Shown: piece after piece, positions 8,853 through 17,827 of the stretch
Layout: each line of letters starts with the position of its first letter
Numbering within the stretch: position 1 is the stretch's first letter
Source of the DNA: Lonepinella sp042485795
GTDB taxonomy: Bacteria; Pseudomonadota; Gammaproteobacteria; Enterobacterales; Pasteurellaceae
NCBI RefSeq assembly: GCF_042485795.1
Contig: NZ_CP169368.1
Coordinates: 1,302,001-1,366,000, forward strand
DNA length: 64,000 nucleotides
Direction: 5' to 3'
Translations under genes and position numbers: made by a program
The notes under the pieces: model-generated
What the model saw: the letters and a program-made list of their open reading frames with translations, nothing else
Told to the model about the DNA's origin: nothing
Database searches by the model: none

Positions 8853-11393
8853 TTATTCCTTATTTTCTTGTTTCATTTGTGCTTGAGCTGCTTTTTTAGC
8901 TTTAGCTCGAGCAATAGCGGCAGCAACAGCGGATTTTTTCGGATCGATTTCTGTTGTTTCTGTGCTAATCGAGTTTTCCTTAACATTTTCAGCACTTTGT
9001 TGCTGAGCTTGTTTTTTAGCTTGAGCCTGAGCGATGATCGCAGCAATTGTCGTTTTTTTCGGGACAATTTCCATTGTTTCTATACTAACCAAGTTTTGCG
9101 TAACAGATTCAGCAGTTTGCTGTTGAGCTTGTTTTTTAGCTTTAGCTCGAGCAACAGCGGCTTTTTTCGGATCGATTTCCGTTGTTTCTTCTGTACTAAC
9201 CGAGGTTTCCGTGACAGGTTCAGTGGTTTGTTGTTGAGCCTGTTTTTTAGCTTTAGCTCGTGCAATGGCGGCAGCAACAGCGGCTTTTTTCGGATCGATT
9301 TCCGTTGTTTCTTCGGTACTAACCGAGTTTTGCGTAACAGGTTCAGAGGTTTGTTGTTGAGCCTGTTTTTTAGCTTTAGCCCGAGCAATGGCGGCAGCAA
9401 CAGCGGCTTTTTTCGGATCGATTTCCGTTGTTTCTTCGGCACTAACCGAGTTTTGCGTAACAGGTTCAGCGGTTTGTTGTTGAGCTTGTTTTTTAGCTTT
9501 AGCTCGTGCAATGGCGGCAGCAACAGCGGCTTTTTTCGGATCGATTTCTGTTGTTTCTTCTGTACTAACCGAGGTTTCCGTGACAGGTTCAGCGGTTTGT
9601 TGTTGAGCCTGTTTTTTAGCTTTAGCTCGTGCAAGAGCGGCAGCAATAGCCACTTTTTTCGGATCAACGGTACTGTTTTCTTCTAAAATTGGCTGATTTT
9701 GCACCGCACTTTCTGTGGTATTTTCAGTTATATTTTGCTGTTGTTGGCGAGCCAAACGTCTTGCTTTACGTTCTGCCATAATATCAGAATTATCTGGCAA
9801 TACTTCGCCTTTATTTTCATCAATAATGGTTTTAATTTCAGTGAATTCTTTGGCGTTTTCCTGTTTTTTCGCTTTTAATCGTTCTAACGCTGCGGCGACA
9901 GGATCGATGCCTTTACTGTTCGCTACTTCTTGACGGCGATTTTCGGCTGCTTTTTGAGTACGTTCTTTGCGAGCCTGTTCTTCTTTTTCTAAACGGGCTT
10001 GACGTGTTTCAAAACGAATTTTGGCTTCTTCCGCTTTTTTCGCTTTATCAGCGATTTCCCAAATTTTAGCTTTTTCTTGGCGGAAATATTGAATTAATGG
10101 AATATGGCTTGGGCAAACGTAGGCACATAGTCCACATTCTATACAGTCCATTAATTGATATTGTTGTGATTTCTCGTGATCTTCGCTACGTGCAAACCAA
10201 TAAAGCTGTTGAGGCATTAAATAATAAGGACAAGCATCTGAACAAGCGGAACAACGAATACAGGATTGTTCTGCTGGAGGTGGTGTATATTCAAAATGAT
10301 CAGGAGCAAGTAAACAGTTAGCTAATTTGGTTACAGGGGCATTTAAATCGGGCAATGCCAAGCCCATCATTGGACCGCCTAAATAGACAGGCAATCGCTC
10401 ATCTGCTTGATAACCCGCTTGTTCTAATACAAAGGAAATCGGTGTGCCAAAACGCACCCATTGATTGCCTTTATTTGGGATTTTATCGCCAGTAAGTGTT
10501 ACCACTCGCTCAATCAGTGGTTCATCATTGATCACGGCTCGCTTGATTGCAAATGCCGTGCCGACATTTTGCATATACACGCCAATACTAGAAGAACGCT
10601 TACCACTTGGCACTTCTATGCCAGTCAGAATTTTGACTAAAGTATTAGAATCACCAGATGGATATTTCGTTGGAACAACTCGAATATCAATATCATTCGC
10701 CCCATGCAAAGCAAATTTCAAGGCAGACACGGCTTTGGGCTTGTTATCTTCTACCGCAATAACCACTTTTTCAGGGCGAAGAATATAACGTAAGATTCGT
10801 ACTCCTTCAATAATTTCATCTGCATAATCACGCATTAAACGATCATCACAGGTAATATAAGGCTCACATTCCGCCCCGTTTATAATCAACAATTTCACTG
10901 CATTTTGGGCGGAGTTTACTTTGGCTGCGGTAGGGAACACTGCACCGCCTAAACCAGCTACGCCTGCTTGATAGATTTTCTGAATTAATTGTTCTGTACT
11001 GAGTGTTAAGAAATCATCAATTGGTTGTTGTTCACGCCATTGATCTTTGCCGTCCGCTTGGATATGCACAGCTAACTCGTTTAAGCCTGAGGGATGTGCC
11101 GCAATATAAGGAGAAATATCCGTTACGATGCCTGAAGTCGGGGCGTGAACAGGCAAACAACGCAAACCATCGCCTTGGGTGAGAGGTTGTCCTTTAAGAA
11201 CTTGATCGCCAACTTTGACTAATAAATTGCCAGCTGTGCCTAAATGTTGTTTTACTGGCACATAGAATTTGTCTGCCAAAGGTGCGGTGGAAATTGGCGT
11301 AGAATTGGACTGTGATTTCATTTCAGAGGGATGAATACCCCCGTGGAAATCCCAAAGTTTACCTGATTGATAGCGAGTTAATACATCAGCCAT
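8853..11393 (-). CDS. rsxC: Rsx/Rnf complex subunit C with expanded repeat tail
   Basis: RsxC is the peripheral NADH/FMN- and iron-sulfur-containing subunit. The first 450 or so residues are standard: an N-terminal GGIHP, the glycine-rich GLGGAVFPTAAK region, the GAECEPYITCDDRLM block and two ferredoxin-like Cys clusters (CIRCSACSDACP and CIECGLCAYVCP). A charged helical linker follows. The last 270 residues are six full copies and one partial copy of a 41-residue Ala/Lys/Gln-rich unit starting DPKK, giving 846 residues in total. Such C-terminal extensions vary greatly among gammaproteobacterial RsxC proteins. The ATG overlaps the rsxB stop (TAATG). Confidence 0.95.
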   Translation of the reverse strand: MADVLTRYQSGKLWDFHGGIHPSEMKSQSNSTPISTAPLADKFYVPVKQHLGTAGNLLVKVGDQVLKGQPLTQGDGLRCLPVHAPTSGIVTDISPYIAAHPSGLNELAVHIQADGKDQWREQQPIDDFLTLSTEQLIQKIYQAGVAGLGGAVFPTAAKVNSAQNAVKLLIINGAECEPYITCDDRLMRDYADEIIEGVRILRYILRPEKVVIAVEDNKPKAVSALKFALHGANDIDIRVVPTKYPSGDSNTLVKILTGIEVPSGKRSSSIGVYMQNVGTAFAIKRAVINDEPLIERVVTLTGDKIPNKGNQWVRFGTPISFVLEQAGYQADERLPVYLGGPMMGLALPDLNAPVTKLANCLLAPDHFEYTPPPAEQSCIRCSACSDACPYYLMPQQLYWFARSEDHEKSQQYQLMDCIECGLCAYVCPSHIPLIQYFRQEKAKIWEIADKAKKAEEAKIRFETRQARLEKEEQARKERTQKAAENRRQEVANSKGIDPVAAALERLKAKKQENAKEFTEIKTIIDENKGEVLPDNSDIMAERKARRLARQQQQNITENTTESAVQNQPILEENSTVDPKKVAIAAALARAKAKKQAQQQTAEPVTETSVSTEETTEIDPKKAAVAAAIARAKAKKQAQQQTAEPVTQNSVSAEETTEIDPKKAAVAAAIARAKAKKQAQQQTSEPVTQNSVSTEETTEIDPKKAAVAAAIARAKAKKQAQQQTTEPVTETSVSTEETTEIDPKKAAVARAKAKKQAQQQTAESVTQNLVSIETMEIVPKKTTIAAIIAQAQAKKQAQQQSAENVKENSISTETTEIDPKKSAVAAAIARAKAKKAAQAQMKQENKE
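8856..9665 (-). repeat. 123-bp tandem repeat array in the 3' end of rsxC
   Basis: Six full units and one truncated unit. Unit boundaries, read from the DPKK codons, fall at 9665, 9542, 9419, 9296, 9173, 9065 and 8945. Units 1-4 are exactly 123 bases and nearly identical. Unit 5 is 108 bases (a 4-residue AAAI loss plus one more codon), unit 6 is 120 bases and the last is cut to 90. All lengths are multiples of 3, so copy-number change alters protein length but not frame. Confidence 0.95.
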
Positions 11394-11971
11394 TATTCAC
11401 CCACCACCATTTTATTGTCATATTTAATTGGAATGACCATTTTGGGATCAAATTTCCAGTTCCAGTGATCAATTTGTTGTTCAACTTTTTCCATAGTAAT
11501 ACAATCGGTTGGGCAAGGTGCAACACAAAGCTCGCAACCTGTACAAAGATCGGCAATAACTGTATGTAAGGCTTTATTGGTACCGATAATGGCATCAACA
11601 GGGCAAGCCTGAATACATTTTGTGCATCCGATACACATATCTTCGTGAATAAAGGCAACTTTGATTTCAGGTTCTACTACGTCATCCATGGCGGGGACAT
11701 CAACGCCCATTAATTCGGCAATTTTGACAATAGTTTGTTGTCCACCTGGAATACATTTGGTGATCACATCACCGTTAGCAATAGCTTCTGCATAGGGTTT
11801 ACAACCAGGATAACCGCATTGACCACATTGAGTTTGAGGTAAAATAGCATCTATTTTTTCTACAATGGGATCAGCTTCTACTTTGAGTTTTATCGAAGCA
11901 AAACCCAGTACCACGCCAAAAATTAAGGCGAGTATAGCAATGGCGATTAACACATAATATAAGGTTGTCAT
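11393..11971 (-). CDS. rsxB: Rsx/Rnf complex subunit B (ferredoxin-like)
   Basis: RsxB carries electrons through several [4Fe-4S] clusters at the membrane. The 192-residue protein has an N-terminal membrane helix (about residues 5-27), the family CGQCGYPGC motif near residue 49 followed by a further Cys, and two C-terminal ferredoxin motifs, CIGCTKCIQACP and CTGCELCVAPCP. The length is normal. The gene starts 3 bases after rsxA ends and its stop overlaps the rsxC start. Confidence 0.96.
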   Translation of the reverse strand: MTTLYYVLIAIAILALIFGVVLGFASIKLKVEADPIVEKIDAILPQTQCGQCGYPGCKPYAEAIANGDVITKCIPGGQQTIVKIAELMGVDVPAMDDVVEPEIKVAFIHEDMCIGCTKCIQACPVDAIIGTNKALHTVIADLCTGCELCVAPCPTDCITMEKVEQQIDHWNWKFDPKMVIPIKYDNKMVVGE

Positions 11972-11974
11972 TAA

Positions 11975-12553
11975 TTAGGCTCTCACTAATCCAGCAAACC
12001 CCATAAAGGCAAGGGACATCAGCCCTGCAGTAATCAAGGCAATGGATGCCCCACGAAATGGTAATGGTACATCGGCGGCAGCAAGGCGTTCACGCAAGGC
12101 AGAAAATAATACTAACACTAAAGAAAAGCCTAGTGATGCTGAAAAACCATAGACGACCGATTCAGTTAAATTATGAGCTAAATTAATATTCAATAATGCC
12201 ACACCAAGCACAGCACAGTTAGTGGTAATCAATGGTAAGAAAATCCCCAGTAAACGATAAAGTGTTGGACTAGTTTTATTAATCAGCATTTCGGTAAATT
12301 GCACCACTACCGCAATAACTAAAATAAAAACTAAAGTACGTAAAAATTGAGCGTTAAATGGGGCTAAAATATAGGTATCTACTAAATAGGCACTCAAAGA
12401 TGCTACAGTCATCACAAACATAGTCGCCAAGCCCATGCCTATGGCGGTATCCACTTTTTTGGATACCCCCATAAACGGGCATAAACCGAGAAATTTCACC
12501 AGCACAAAATTGTTAATCAAGGCGGTGGAAATGATGAGTAAAATATATTCCAT
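11975..12553 (-). CDS. rsxA: Rsx/Rnf complex subunit A
   Basis: RsxA is a six-helix inner-membrane subunit paralogous to RsxE. The 192 residues show NNFVLVKFLGLCPFMGVS near the N-terminus and RLLGIFLPLITTNCAVLG in the middle; the Cys residues in these two blocks are conserved in the family, where they coordinate an intramembrane iron-sulfur centre. It is the first gene of the rsxABCDGE-nth operon. In E. coli the complex keeps SoxR reduced; its role in this organism could instead be ion-coupled electron transfer. Confidence 0.96.
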   Translation of the reverse strand: MEYILLIISTALINNFVLVKFLGLCPFMGVSKKVDTAIGMGLATMFVMTVASLSAYLVDTYILAPFNAQFLRTLVFILVIAVVVQFTEMLINKTSPTLYRLLGIFLPLITTNCAVLGVALLNINLAHNLTESVVYGFSASLGFSLVLVLFSALRERLAAADVPLPFRGASIALITAGLMSLAFMGFAGLVRA

Positions 12554-12683
12554 AAAATCAGTTAAGGTATTGTTATCAGTAAAATTCGTGAGTTAATCTT
12601 GCGTATTATCCTTGTTTTGAGCGGTGAGAACAATAAAAAAATAGATTTATTCCAAAACGCCGTTAATTTTCACCGCAGTTTTG

Positions 12684-12692
12684 TGCTAGAAT
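12684..12692 (+). promoter_or_regulatory. extended -10 promoter element for prfA
   Basis: TGCTAGAAT is a good extended -10 box (TGnTAnAAT) lying 136 bases upstream of the prfA start, in the 274-base gap between divergent rsxA and prfA. No clear -35 is seen, as is common for extended -10 promoters. The rest of this gap shows only short hairpins and no convincing gene. Confidence 0.5.
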
Positions 12693-12827
12693 ACGCAAAA
12701 TTTTTTAAGAAATAACACCCATTGTGGTGGCATATTGCATATCTGCTAAAACCGCAATTCAAGCATTAGAGCCTATGCACACACCCCTACAATGTTAACA
12801 GATTTTATTTTAAAGGTTAGTCCAATA

Positions 12828-13910
12828 ATGAAAGCCAGTATTATTAGTAAATTAGACAGTTTAAACGAACGCTACGAAGAATTAGAAGCCCTATTAGGCG
12901 ATGCGTCCGTGATCAGTGATCAAGATAAATTTCGTGCTTATTCCAAAGAGTACGCTCAATTAGAGGACGTAGTAAAAGTCTTTGCTCGCTGGAAGCAACT
13001 GCATGCTAATATGCAAGAAGCAGAATTATTGCTTGACGATCCCGATATGAAAGAAATGGCGGAAATGGAAATTGAAGAATGTCAGAGCGAAGTAGAAAGT
13101 TTAGAACAACAGTTACAAATTTTGTTATTACCGAAAGATCCGAATGATGAATATAATGCTTATTTAGAGATCCGTGCGGGTACTGGTGGCGATGAAGCGG
13201 GGATTTTCGCAGGGGATTTATTCCGTATGTACAGCCGTTATGCAGAAAGTAAGCGTTGGCGTATAGAAACCTTGAGTGCCAACGAAAGTGAGCAAGGGGG
13301 CTACAAAGAAATTATCGTCAAAATTTCTGGCGATGGTGTGTATGGTCAGTTGAAATTTGAATCGGGTGGGCATCGCGTACAACGTGTGCCAAAAACCGAA
13401 AGTCAGGGGCGGATTCATACCTCAGCTTGTACAGTAGCGGTGATGCCAGAATTGCCTGAAAGCGAATTGCCAGAAATTAATCCAACCGATTTACGGATTG
13501 ATACTTATCGTTCATCAGGGGCTGGTGGTCAGCACGTCAACACTACCGATTCAGCGGTACGAATTACCCATATTCCAACGGGTATTGTGGTAGAATGTCA
13601 AGATGAACGTTCACAACATAAGAATAAAGCAAAAGCCTTGTCAGTATTAGCTTCTCGCATTGTGCAAGCTGAGCAAGAACGTCAAGCTGCGGAACAAGCA
13701 GATACTCGCCGTAATCTATTAGGCTCAGGGGATCGTTCTGATAAAATTCGTACTTACAACTATCCACAAGGTCGAGTGACCGATCACCGTATTAATTTAA
13801 CCGTGTATCGTCTTGATGAAGTCATGAATGGCAAAATTGATGAACTTATTCAACCGATTATTACCGAATACCAAGCGGATCAGTTGGCGGCGTTGTCGGA
13901 ACAGGCGTAA
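12828..13910 (+). CDS. prfA: peptide chain release factor 1
   Basis: RF1 recognises UAA and UAG and triggers peptide release. The 360-residue protein has an N-terminal coiled coil, the conserved EIRAGTGGDEAGIF block, the GGQ catalytic motif at residues 233-235 and the following HVNTTDSAVRITH segment. The ATG at 12828 (KASIISKLDSL) aligns with the E. coli start and gives its exact length; an in-frame ATG 36 bases upstream would add 12 residues without homologues. Its stop overlaps the ATG of prmC, the methyltransferase that modifies this very GGQ glutamine. Confidence 0.97.
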   Translation: MKASIISKLDSLNERYEELEALLGDASVISDQDKFRAYSKEYAQLEDVVKVFARWKQLHANMQEAELLLDDPDMKEMAEMEIEECQSEVESLEQQLQILLLPKDPNDEYNAYLEIRAGTGGDEAGIFAGDLFRMYSRYAESKRWRIETLSANESEQGGYKEIIVKISGDGVYGQLKFESGGHRVQRVPKTESQGRIHTSACTVAVMPELPESELPEINPTDLRIDTYRSSGAGGQHVNTTDSAVRITHIPTGIVVECQDERSQHKNKAKALSVLASRIVQAEQERQAAEQADTRRNLLGSGDRSDKIRTYNYPQGRVTDHRINLTVYRLDEVMNGKIDELIQPIITEYQADQLAALSEQA

Positions 13911-14782
13911 TGAATATCGCACAATGGATCGTTTATGCCAAACAATACTTAACCGAAAATTTAACCAACGATCCATATTTAAACGCCAAAACGGATAGTT
14001 ATTTATTATTACAATTTGTTACTGGTTACTCAAAATCGCAATTAATGGCATTTAACGATCGGGAATTGAGTGAAAAAAATTGCGAAAAATTAACCGCACT
14101 TTTAGCTCGCCGAGCCAAGGGCGAGCCAATCGCTTACATGCTTGGTGAAACTGAATTTTGGTCGTTGAATCTAAAAGTATCACCTGATACCTTAATTCCA
14201 CGTCCCGATACCGAAATGTTGGTGGAACACGCATTAATTCTCGCTAAAGAAAAAATACAACAAAACGGCGAAGTGTCAATTTTAGATTTAGGTACAGGCA
14301 CGGGGGCGATTGCGTTAGCTTTGGCTGATGAGTTGAAAAAGTGCGGTGCAAAATATCGCATTTTAGGTGTGGATCTGGTGGCTAGTGCGGTGGCATTAGC
14401 TCGACAAAATGCAGAGCAAAATGATTTGCTTGATGTAGAATTTCAACAAAGCTCGTGGTTTCAAAATATTGCTGAATGCTTTGATATTATTGTCAGTAAT
14501 CCGCCTTATATTGATCCGCAAGATCCACATTTACAGCAAGGTGATGTACGTTTTGAGCCTTTATCTGCTTTGATAGCAGAAGATCAAGGTTATGCAGATT
14601 TACAAAAAATTATTGAAAAAGCACCGCAGTTTTTACAACCACAAGGTTGGCTTTTGTTAGAACATGGTTGGCAACAGGGTAAAAAAGTGCGGTCATTTTT
14701 GACAAAAAATTTATGGCACTCGGTACAAACTGTCAAGGATTATGGTGGTAATGAACGAGTTACATTAGCAAGGTTAAAATGA
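13910..14782 (+). CDS. prmC: release-factor glutamine N5-methyltransferase
   Basis: PrmC (HemK) methylates the Gln of the GGQ motif in RF1 and RF2, using S-adenosylmethionine. The 290-residue protein has an N-terminal helical recognition domain, the SAM-binding LDLGTGTGAIALALA motif near residue 120, and the NPPY active-site motif at residues 197-200. It overlaps prfA by one base and the next gene by 4 bases, so prfA, prmC and sirB1 are tightly coupled. A paralogue acting on ribosomal protein L3 (prmB) lies at 40229. Confidence 0.96.
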   Translation: MNIAQWIVYAKQYLTENLTNDPYLNAKTDSYLLLQFVTGYSKSQLMAFNDRELSEKNCEKLTALLARRAKGEPIAYMLGETEFWSLNLKVSPDTLIPRPDTEMLVEHALILAKEKIQQNGEVSILDLGTGTGAIALALADELKKCGAKYRILGVDLVASAVALARQNAEQNDLLDVEFQQSSWFQNIAECFDIIVSNPPYIDPQDPHLQQGDVRFEPLSALIAEDQGYADLQKIIEKAPQFLQPQGWLLLEHGWQQGKKVRSFLTKNLWHSVQTVKDYGGNERVTLARLK

Positions 14783-15609
14783 AAATAGATTTACTCAAAC
14801 AATCTCTTTACTTAGAAATGGAAAGTTTCTATTTAATCACCACGGAAGATGACGGAGAAGATTTACGTACAATTCGTTCTTTGATGGGTGGATTGGTGCG
14901 AAAAGCTCGTAAGGTTATTCCAGCGGATGATGATGTGAGAGTTAAAATCCATAAATTGTTACAATTAATGTATGGTGATTGGGGCTTTGAGTGCGATCCA
15001 CAACATTATTTTCAAGCGGAAAATCTGTATTTAAGCTATGTACTACGTTCGCACCGTGGAATGCCAGTCAGCCTAGGTTGTATTCTGTTGTATTTAGCGG
15101 ATAAATTAGCGTTACCATTGTATCCTGTGATGTTCCCAACCCAGCTCATTTTGCGTGCTGATGTGGATAATGAAGTGGCATTTATTGATCCTTGGGACGG
15201 CAAATATTTAAATCAGCAGGATTTACAAAAGCTCTACGAAGGGGCGTTTGGCTTTGGGGCAACGATGTCACAAGAAGACTTAGCTGTTGCCAAACCACAT
15301 GAATTGAGAGAACGCTTTGCCCAACTGGCAAAAAGCTGTTTAATTCGGGAAGAACATAATGATGCGGCATTGAAGTATATTGAAAGCCGTTTGTTAAACT
15401 ATAAATATGATGACTATCCTTATAAAGCATTTGAACCTTACGAACGGCGAGATCGTGGTTTAGTGTTAGCCCAAATGGGGGCATATCATGCAGCTGTGGA
15501 AGATTTGCATTATTTTGTAGAAAAATGCCCCGATGATCCAACGGCATTCATGCTAATGGCTCAACTGCCTGAAATTGAAAAAGAATTGCATAACGATTTA
15601 TTACACTAA
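14779..15609 (+). CDS. sirB1: SirB1 family protein (transglutaminase-like/TPR)
   Basis: The 276-residue protein matches E. coli SirB1 (YchA) over its length. An N-terminal transglutaminase-like region contains YGDWGF, RGMPVSLGCILLYLA and the LPLYPVMFPTQLILR block. A C-terminal helical part ends in RDRGLVLAQMGAYHAAVEDL and resembles a TPR. The biochemical role of the family is not established. The position after prfA-prmC and before kdsA is the same as in E. coli, so the order rather than a known function defines it. The start ATG overlaps the prmC stop. Confidence 0.88.
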   Translation: MKIDLLKQSLYLEMESFYLITTEDDGEDLRTIRSLMGGLVRKARKVIPADDDVRVKIHKLLQLMYGDWGFECDPQHYFQAENLYLSYVLRSHRGMPVSLGCILLYLADKLALPLYPVMFPTQLILRADVDNEVAFIDPWDGKYLNQQDLQKLYEGAFGFGATMSQEDLAVAKPHELRERFAQLAKSCLIREEHNDAALKYIESRLLNYKYDDYPYKAFEPYERRDRGLVLAQMGAYHAAVEDLHYFVEKCPDDPTAFMLMAQLPEIEKELHNDLLH

Positions 15610-15621
15610 AAAGGAAACATT

Positions 15622-16476
15622 ATGACGGACAAAATTGTAAAAATTGGTGATATTGAAGTAGCCAACAATAAGCCATTTGTATTATTCGGCGGAATGAATG
15701 TGTTAGAAAGCCGTGATATGGCAATGCAAGTGTGTGAGAAATATGTAGAAGTAACACAAAAATTAGGCGTACCTTATGTATTTAAAGCCTCTTTTGATAA
15801 AGCTAATCGATCGTCCATTCATTCTTACCGTGGACCAGGAATGGACGAAGGGTTAAAAATATTCCAAGAATTAAAAGATCAATTTGGCGTAAAAATCATT
15901 ACCGATGTGCATGAGATTTACCAATGTCAACCTGTTGCTGACGTGGTAGATGTGATTCAATTACCTGCATTTTTGGCTCGTCAAACTGATCTTGTGGCAG
16001 CTATGGCTCGTACGGGATCGGTGATTAATGTGAAAAAACCACAATTTTTAAGCCCAGGGCAAATGGGAAATATTGTAGAAAAAATCGAAGAATGTGGTAA
16101 TGACAAAGTGATCTTATGTGATCGTGGGACTAACTTTGGTTACGATAATTTAGTTGTGGATATGCTAGGTTTTGGTGTGATGAAAAAAGCATCAAAGGGT
16201 AGTCCTGTAATTTTTGATGTGACCCATTCATTACAATGTCGTGATCCTTTCGGTGCCGCATCAGGTGGTCGCCGTGAACAAGTGACCGAACTTGCTCGTT
16301 CAGGTTTAGCCATTGGCATCGCTGGTTTATTCTTAGAAGCACACCCAAATCCAAATCAAGCCAAATGTGATGGTCCTTCAGCTTTACCATTATCTGTTTT
16401 AGAGGGCTTTGTTAGTCAAATGAAAGCGATTGATGATTTGGTGAAATCTTTTGCCGTGTTGGATACTTCAAATTAG
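15622..16476 (+). CDS. kdsA: 2-dehydro-3-deoxyphosphooctonate aldolase (KDO8P synthase)
   Basis: KdsA condenses phosphoenolpyruvate and arabinose 5-phosphate to Kdo 8-phosphate, the precursor of Kdo for lipopolysaccharide and here also for the capsule primer. The 284-residue TIM barrel shows FKASFDKANRSS, the ITDVHE block, VNVKKPQFLSPGQM and FDVTHSLQ with the expected lysines and histidines. The length equals E. coli. An AAGGAA ribosome site precedes the ATG. A strong hairpin terminator follows 12 bases after the stop. Confidence 0.98.
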   Translation: MTDKIVKIGDIEVANNKPFVLFGGMNVLESRDMAMQVCEKYVEVTQKLGVPYVFKASFDKANRSSIHSYRGPGMDEGLKIFQELKDQFGVKIITDVHEIYQCQPVADVVDVIQLPAFLARQTDLVAAMARTGSVINVKKPQFLSPGQMGNIVEKIEECGNDKVILCDRGTNFGYDNLVVDMLGFGVMKKASKGSPVIFDVTHSLQCRDPFGAASGGRREQVTELARSGLAIGIAGLFLEAHPNPNQAKCDGPSALPLSVLEGFVSQMKAIDDLVKSFAVLDTSN

Positions 16477-16488
16477 GGCGAAAAAATT

Positions 16489-16513
16489 CCCCGTACTTGA
16501 GCTACGGGGTTTA
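16489..16513 (+). terminator. terminator after kdsA
   Basis: A 7-bp stem CCCCGTA/TACGGGG with a 7-base loop is followed by TTTATT, 12 bases after the kdsA stop. Confidence 0.75.
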
Positions 16514-16536
16514 TTATGAGAACAACTCGCGAAAAG

Positions 16537-16574
16537 CAAAAAAAAACGCCACTCTTTGTGGGGGTGAGTGGCGT
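16537..16574 (-). terminator. terminator for sfsA (minus strand)
   Basis: On the minus strand a 9-bp stem ACGCCACTC/GAGTGGCGT with a GC-rich loop is followed by nine T residues. It lies 113 bases beyond the sfsA stop. The stretch 16575-16686 between them holds no gene that I can see. Confidence 0.75.
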
Positions 16575-16686
16575 AAAATGATGGAGTGATTATCTATTAT
16601 TGTTTGAATGGTGCTAATGATAGCTATTCTCAAATATATTGTCAAGTATTAAATAAGAATAATTATCAAAAAATCCAATTTTTTAT

Positions 16687-17403
16687 TTATTTTACCCATG
16701 GAACGGCGTGAGTGAGTGAAAGTGCGGTGGGAATTTCTTGTGAAATTTCAAATTCTCCAGCGTAAGCGTAGGATTCAACCCCTTGTTTTTGCACTTCTTT
16801 TAACAAACGATCATATTCAGGATCAATATATTCAGCAATTTTAAAGCAATCAAAGCCATTATGTAACCCCGCAAATAACACTACGGCACGATGTCCTTGT
16901 TTTTTCATTGCGAGCAATTCTCGTAAATGTTTTTGTCCTCGTGTAGTGATCGCATCAGGGAACATACCAATATTATTTTTCACCAAAGTAATTGATTTCA
17001 CTTCCACATAACAATCGGGCAGTCCGTTGCCTTTAAGTAGGAAATCAATACGGCTATTTTCTTCACCATATTTAACTTCAGGGAAAATCTGATCGTATTC
17101 AGCCAGTTCTTTGATTTGTTTATTTTGTAATGCTTCAAATACCAACTGATTAGAGCGGTGAGTATTAATGCACACTAATTGACCATTGGCTAACTGTGTA
17201 ATTTCCCAAGAATGGGGATATTTACGCGTTGTGCTACCAGAATCGGAATACCAAATAATATCCCCTTGCGAGCCACAACCCGTCATTGCACCTGTATTCG
17301 CACAATGAATGGTAATAATTTTGCCATTTGGCAATTCAATATCGGTTAAAAAGCGTTTATAGCGTTTAATCAGTTTAGCTGATTGTAATAACGGGAATTG
17401 CAT
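16687..17403 (-). CDS. sfsA: SfsA family nucleic-acid-binding protein
   Basis: The 238-residue protein matches SfsA. It has an OB-fold-like N-terminal part (KRYKRFLTDIELPNG, HCANTGAMTGC) and a nuclease-like C-terminal part with RIDFLL, the CYVEVKSITLV block and the FPDAITTRGQKHLREL segment, which carry the conserved acidic and Lys residues. In E. coli SfsA was linked to maltose gene stimulation and DNA binding, but its real activity is not settled. It is a single gene with its own terminator. Confidence 0.94.
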   Translation of the reverse strand: MQFPLLQSAKLIKRYKRFLTDIELPNGKIITIHCANTGAMTGCGSQGDIIWYSDSGSTTRKYPHSWEITQLANGQLVCINTHRSNQLVFEALQNKQIKELAEYDQIFPEVKYGEENSRIDFLLKGNGLPDCYVEVKSITLVKNNIGMFPDAITTRGQKHLRELLAMKKQGHRAVVLFAGLHNGFDCFKIAEYIDPEYDRLLKEVQKQGVESYAYAGEFEISQEIPTALSLTHAVPWVK

Positions 17404-17489
17404 TATTTTTCCTTATAATTTTTCCTTTTCTGCTGTACATTCTAACGATTTCTGTTATTCTCACAAGCGTTAAATTTTAGGGGATAGTT

Positions 17490-17759
17490 ATGCTGTGTGC
17501 CATTTATAAAAGCAAGCGAAAAGATGGAATGTATCTGTATGTGGAAAAGCGAGATCAATTTGATGCGGTGCCAGATACATTACGCCAAATTTTTGGTACG
17601 CCGATTTTTGTTATGTTGTTTAATTTAAAGGGAAATAAGTCTTTAGTACAGCTGGATAATCAAAAAGTCATGGAGCAAATTCAACAGCAAGGATTTTATT
17701 TACAAATGCCTCCCCAACAAAAAAGTTTGTTAGAACAATATAAAAATCATCATTTATAA
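17490..17759 (+). CDS. YcgL domain-containing protein
   Basis: This 89-residue protein is YcgL-like: CAIYKSKRKDGMYLYVEKRD at the start, the FGTPIFVMLFNL block in the middle and GFYLQMPPQ near the end. The family forms a small alpha/beta fold of unknown activity. The ATG is preceded by AGGGGATAG. The gene is monocistronic or cotranscribed with mepM, which starts 68 bases downstream. Confidence 0.88.
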   Translation: MLCAIYKSKRKDGMYLYVEKRDQFDAVPDTLRQIFGTPIFVMLFNLKGNKSLVQLDNQKVMEQIQQQGFYLQMPPQQKSLLEQYKNHHL

Positions 17760-17827
17760 TGATATAATGAATTTTTCAAAATTTTCCTTGTCATAAGCAC
17801 ACAAGTTTTTATTAGGACAGTCATATA

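Noticed and set aside
8868..9686. Long open frames opposite or shifted within the rsxC repeat array
   Set aside because: They are produced by the 123-bp repeat, which is open in several frames; protein is low complexity (Phe/Ser or Lys/Leu) and lies fully inside rsxC.
12723..12797. Small open frame (GTG start) upstream of prfA
   Set aside because: About 25 codons, no ribosome site and no recognisable sequence; could be a leader peptide but I cannot support it.
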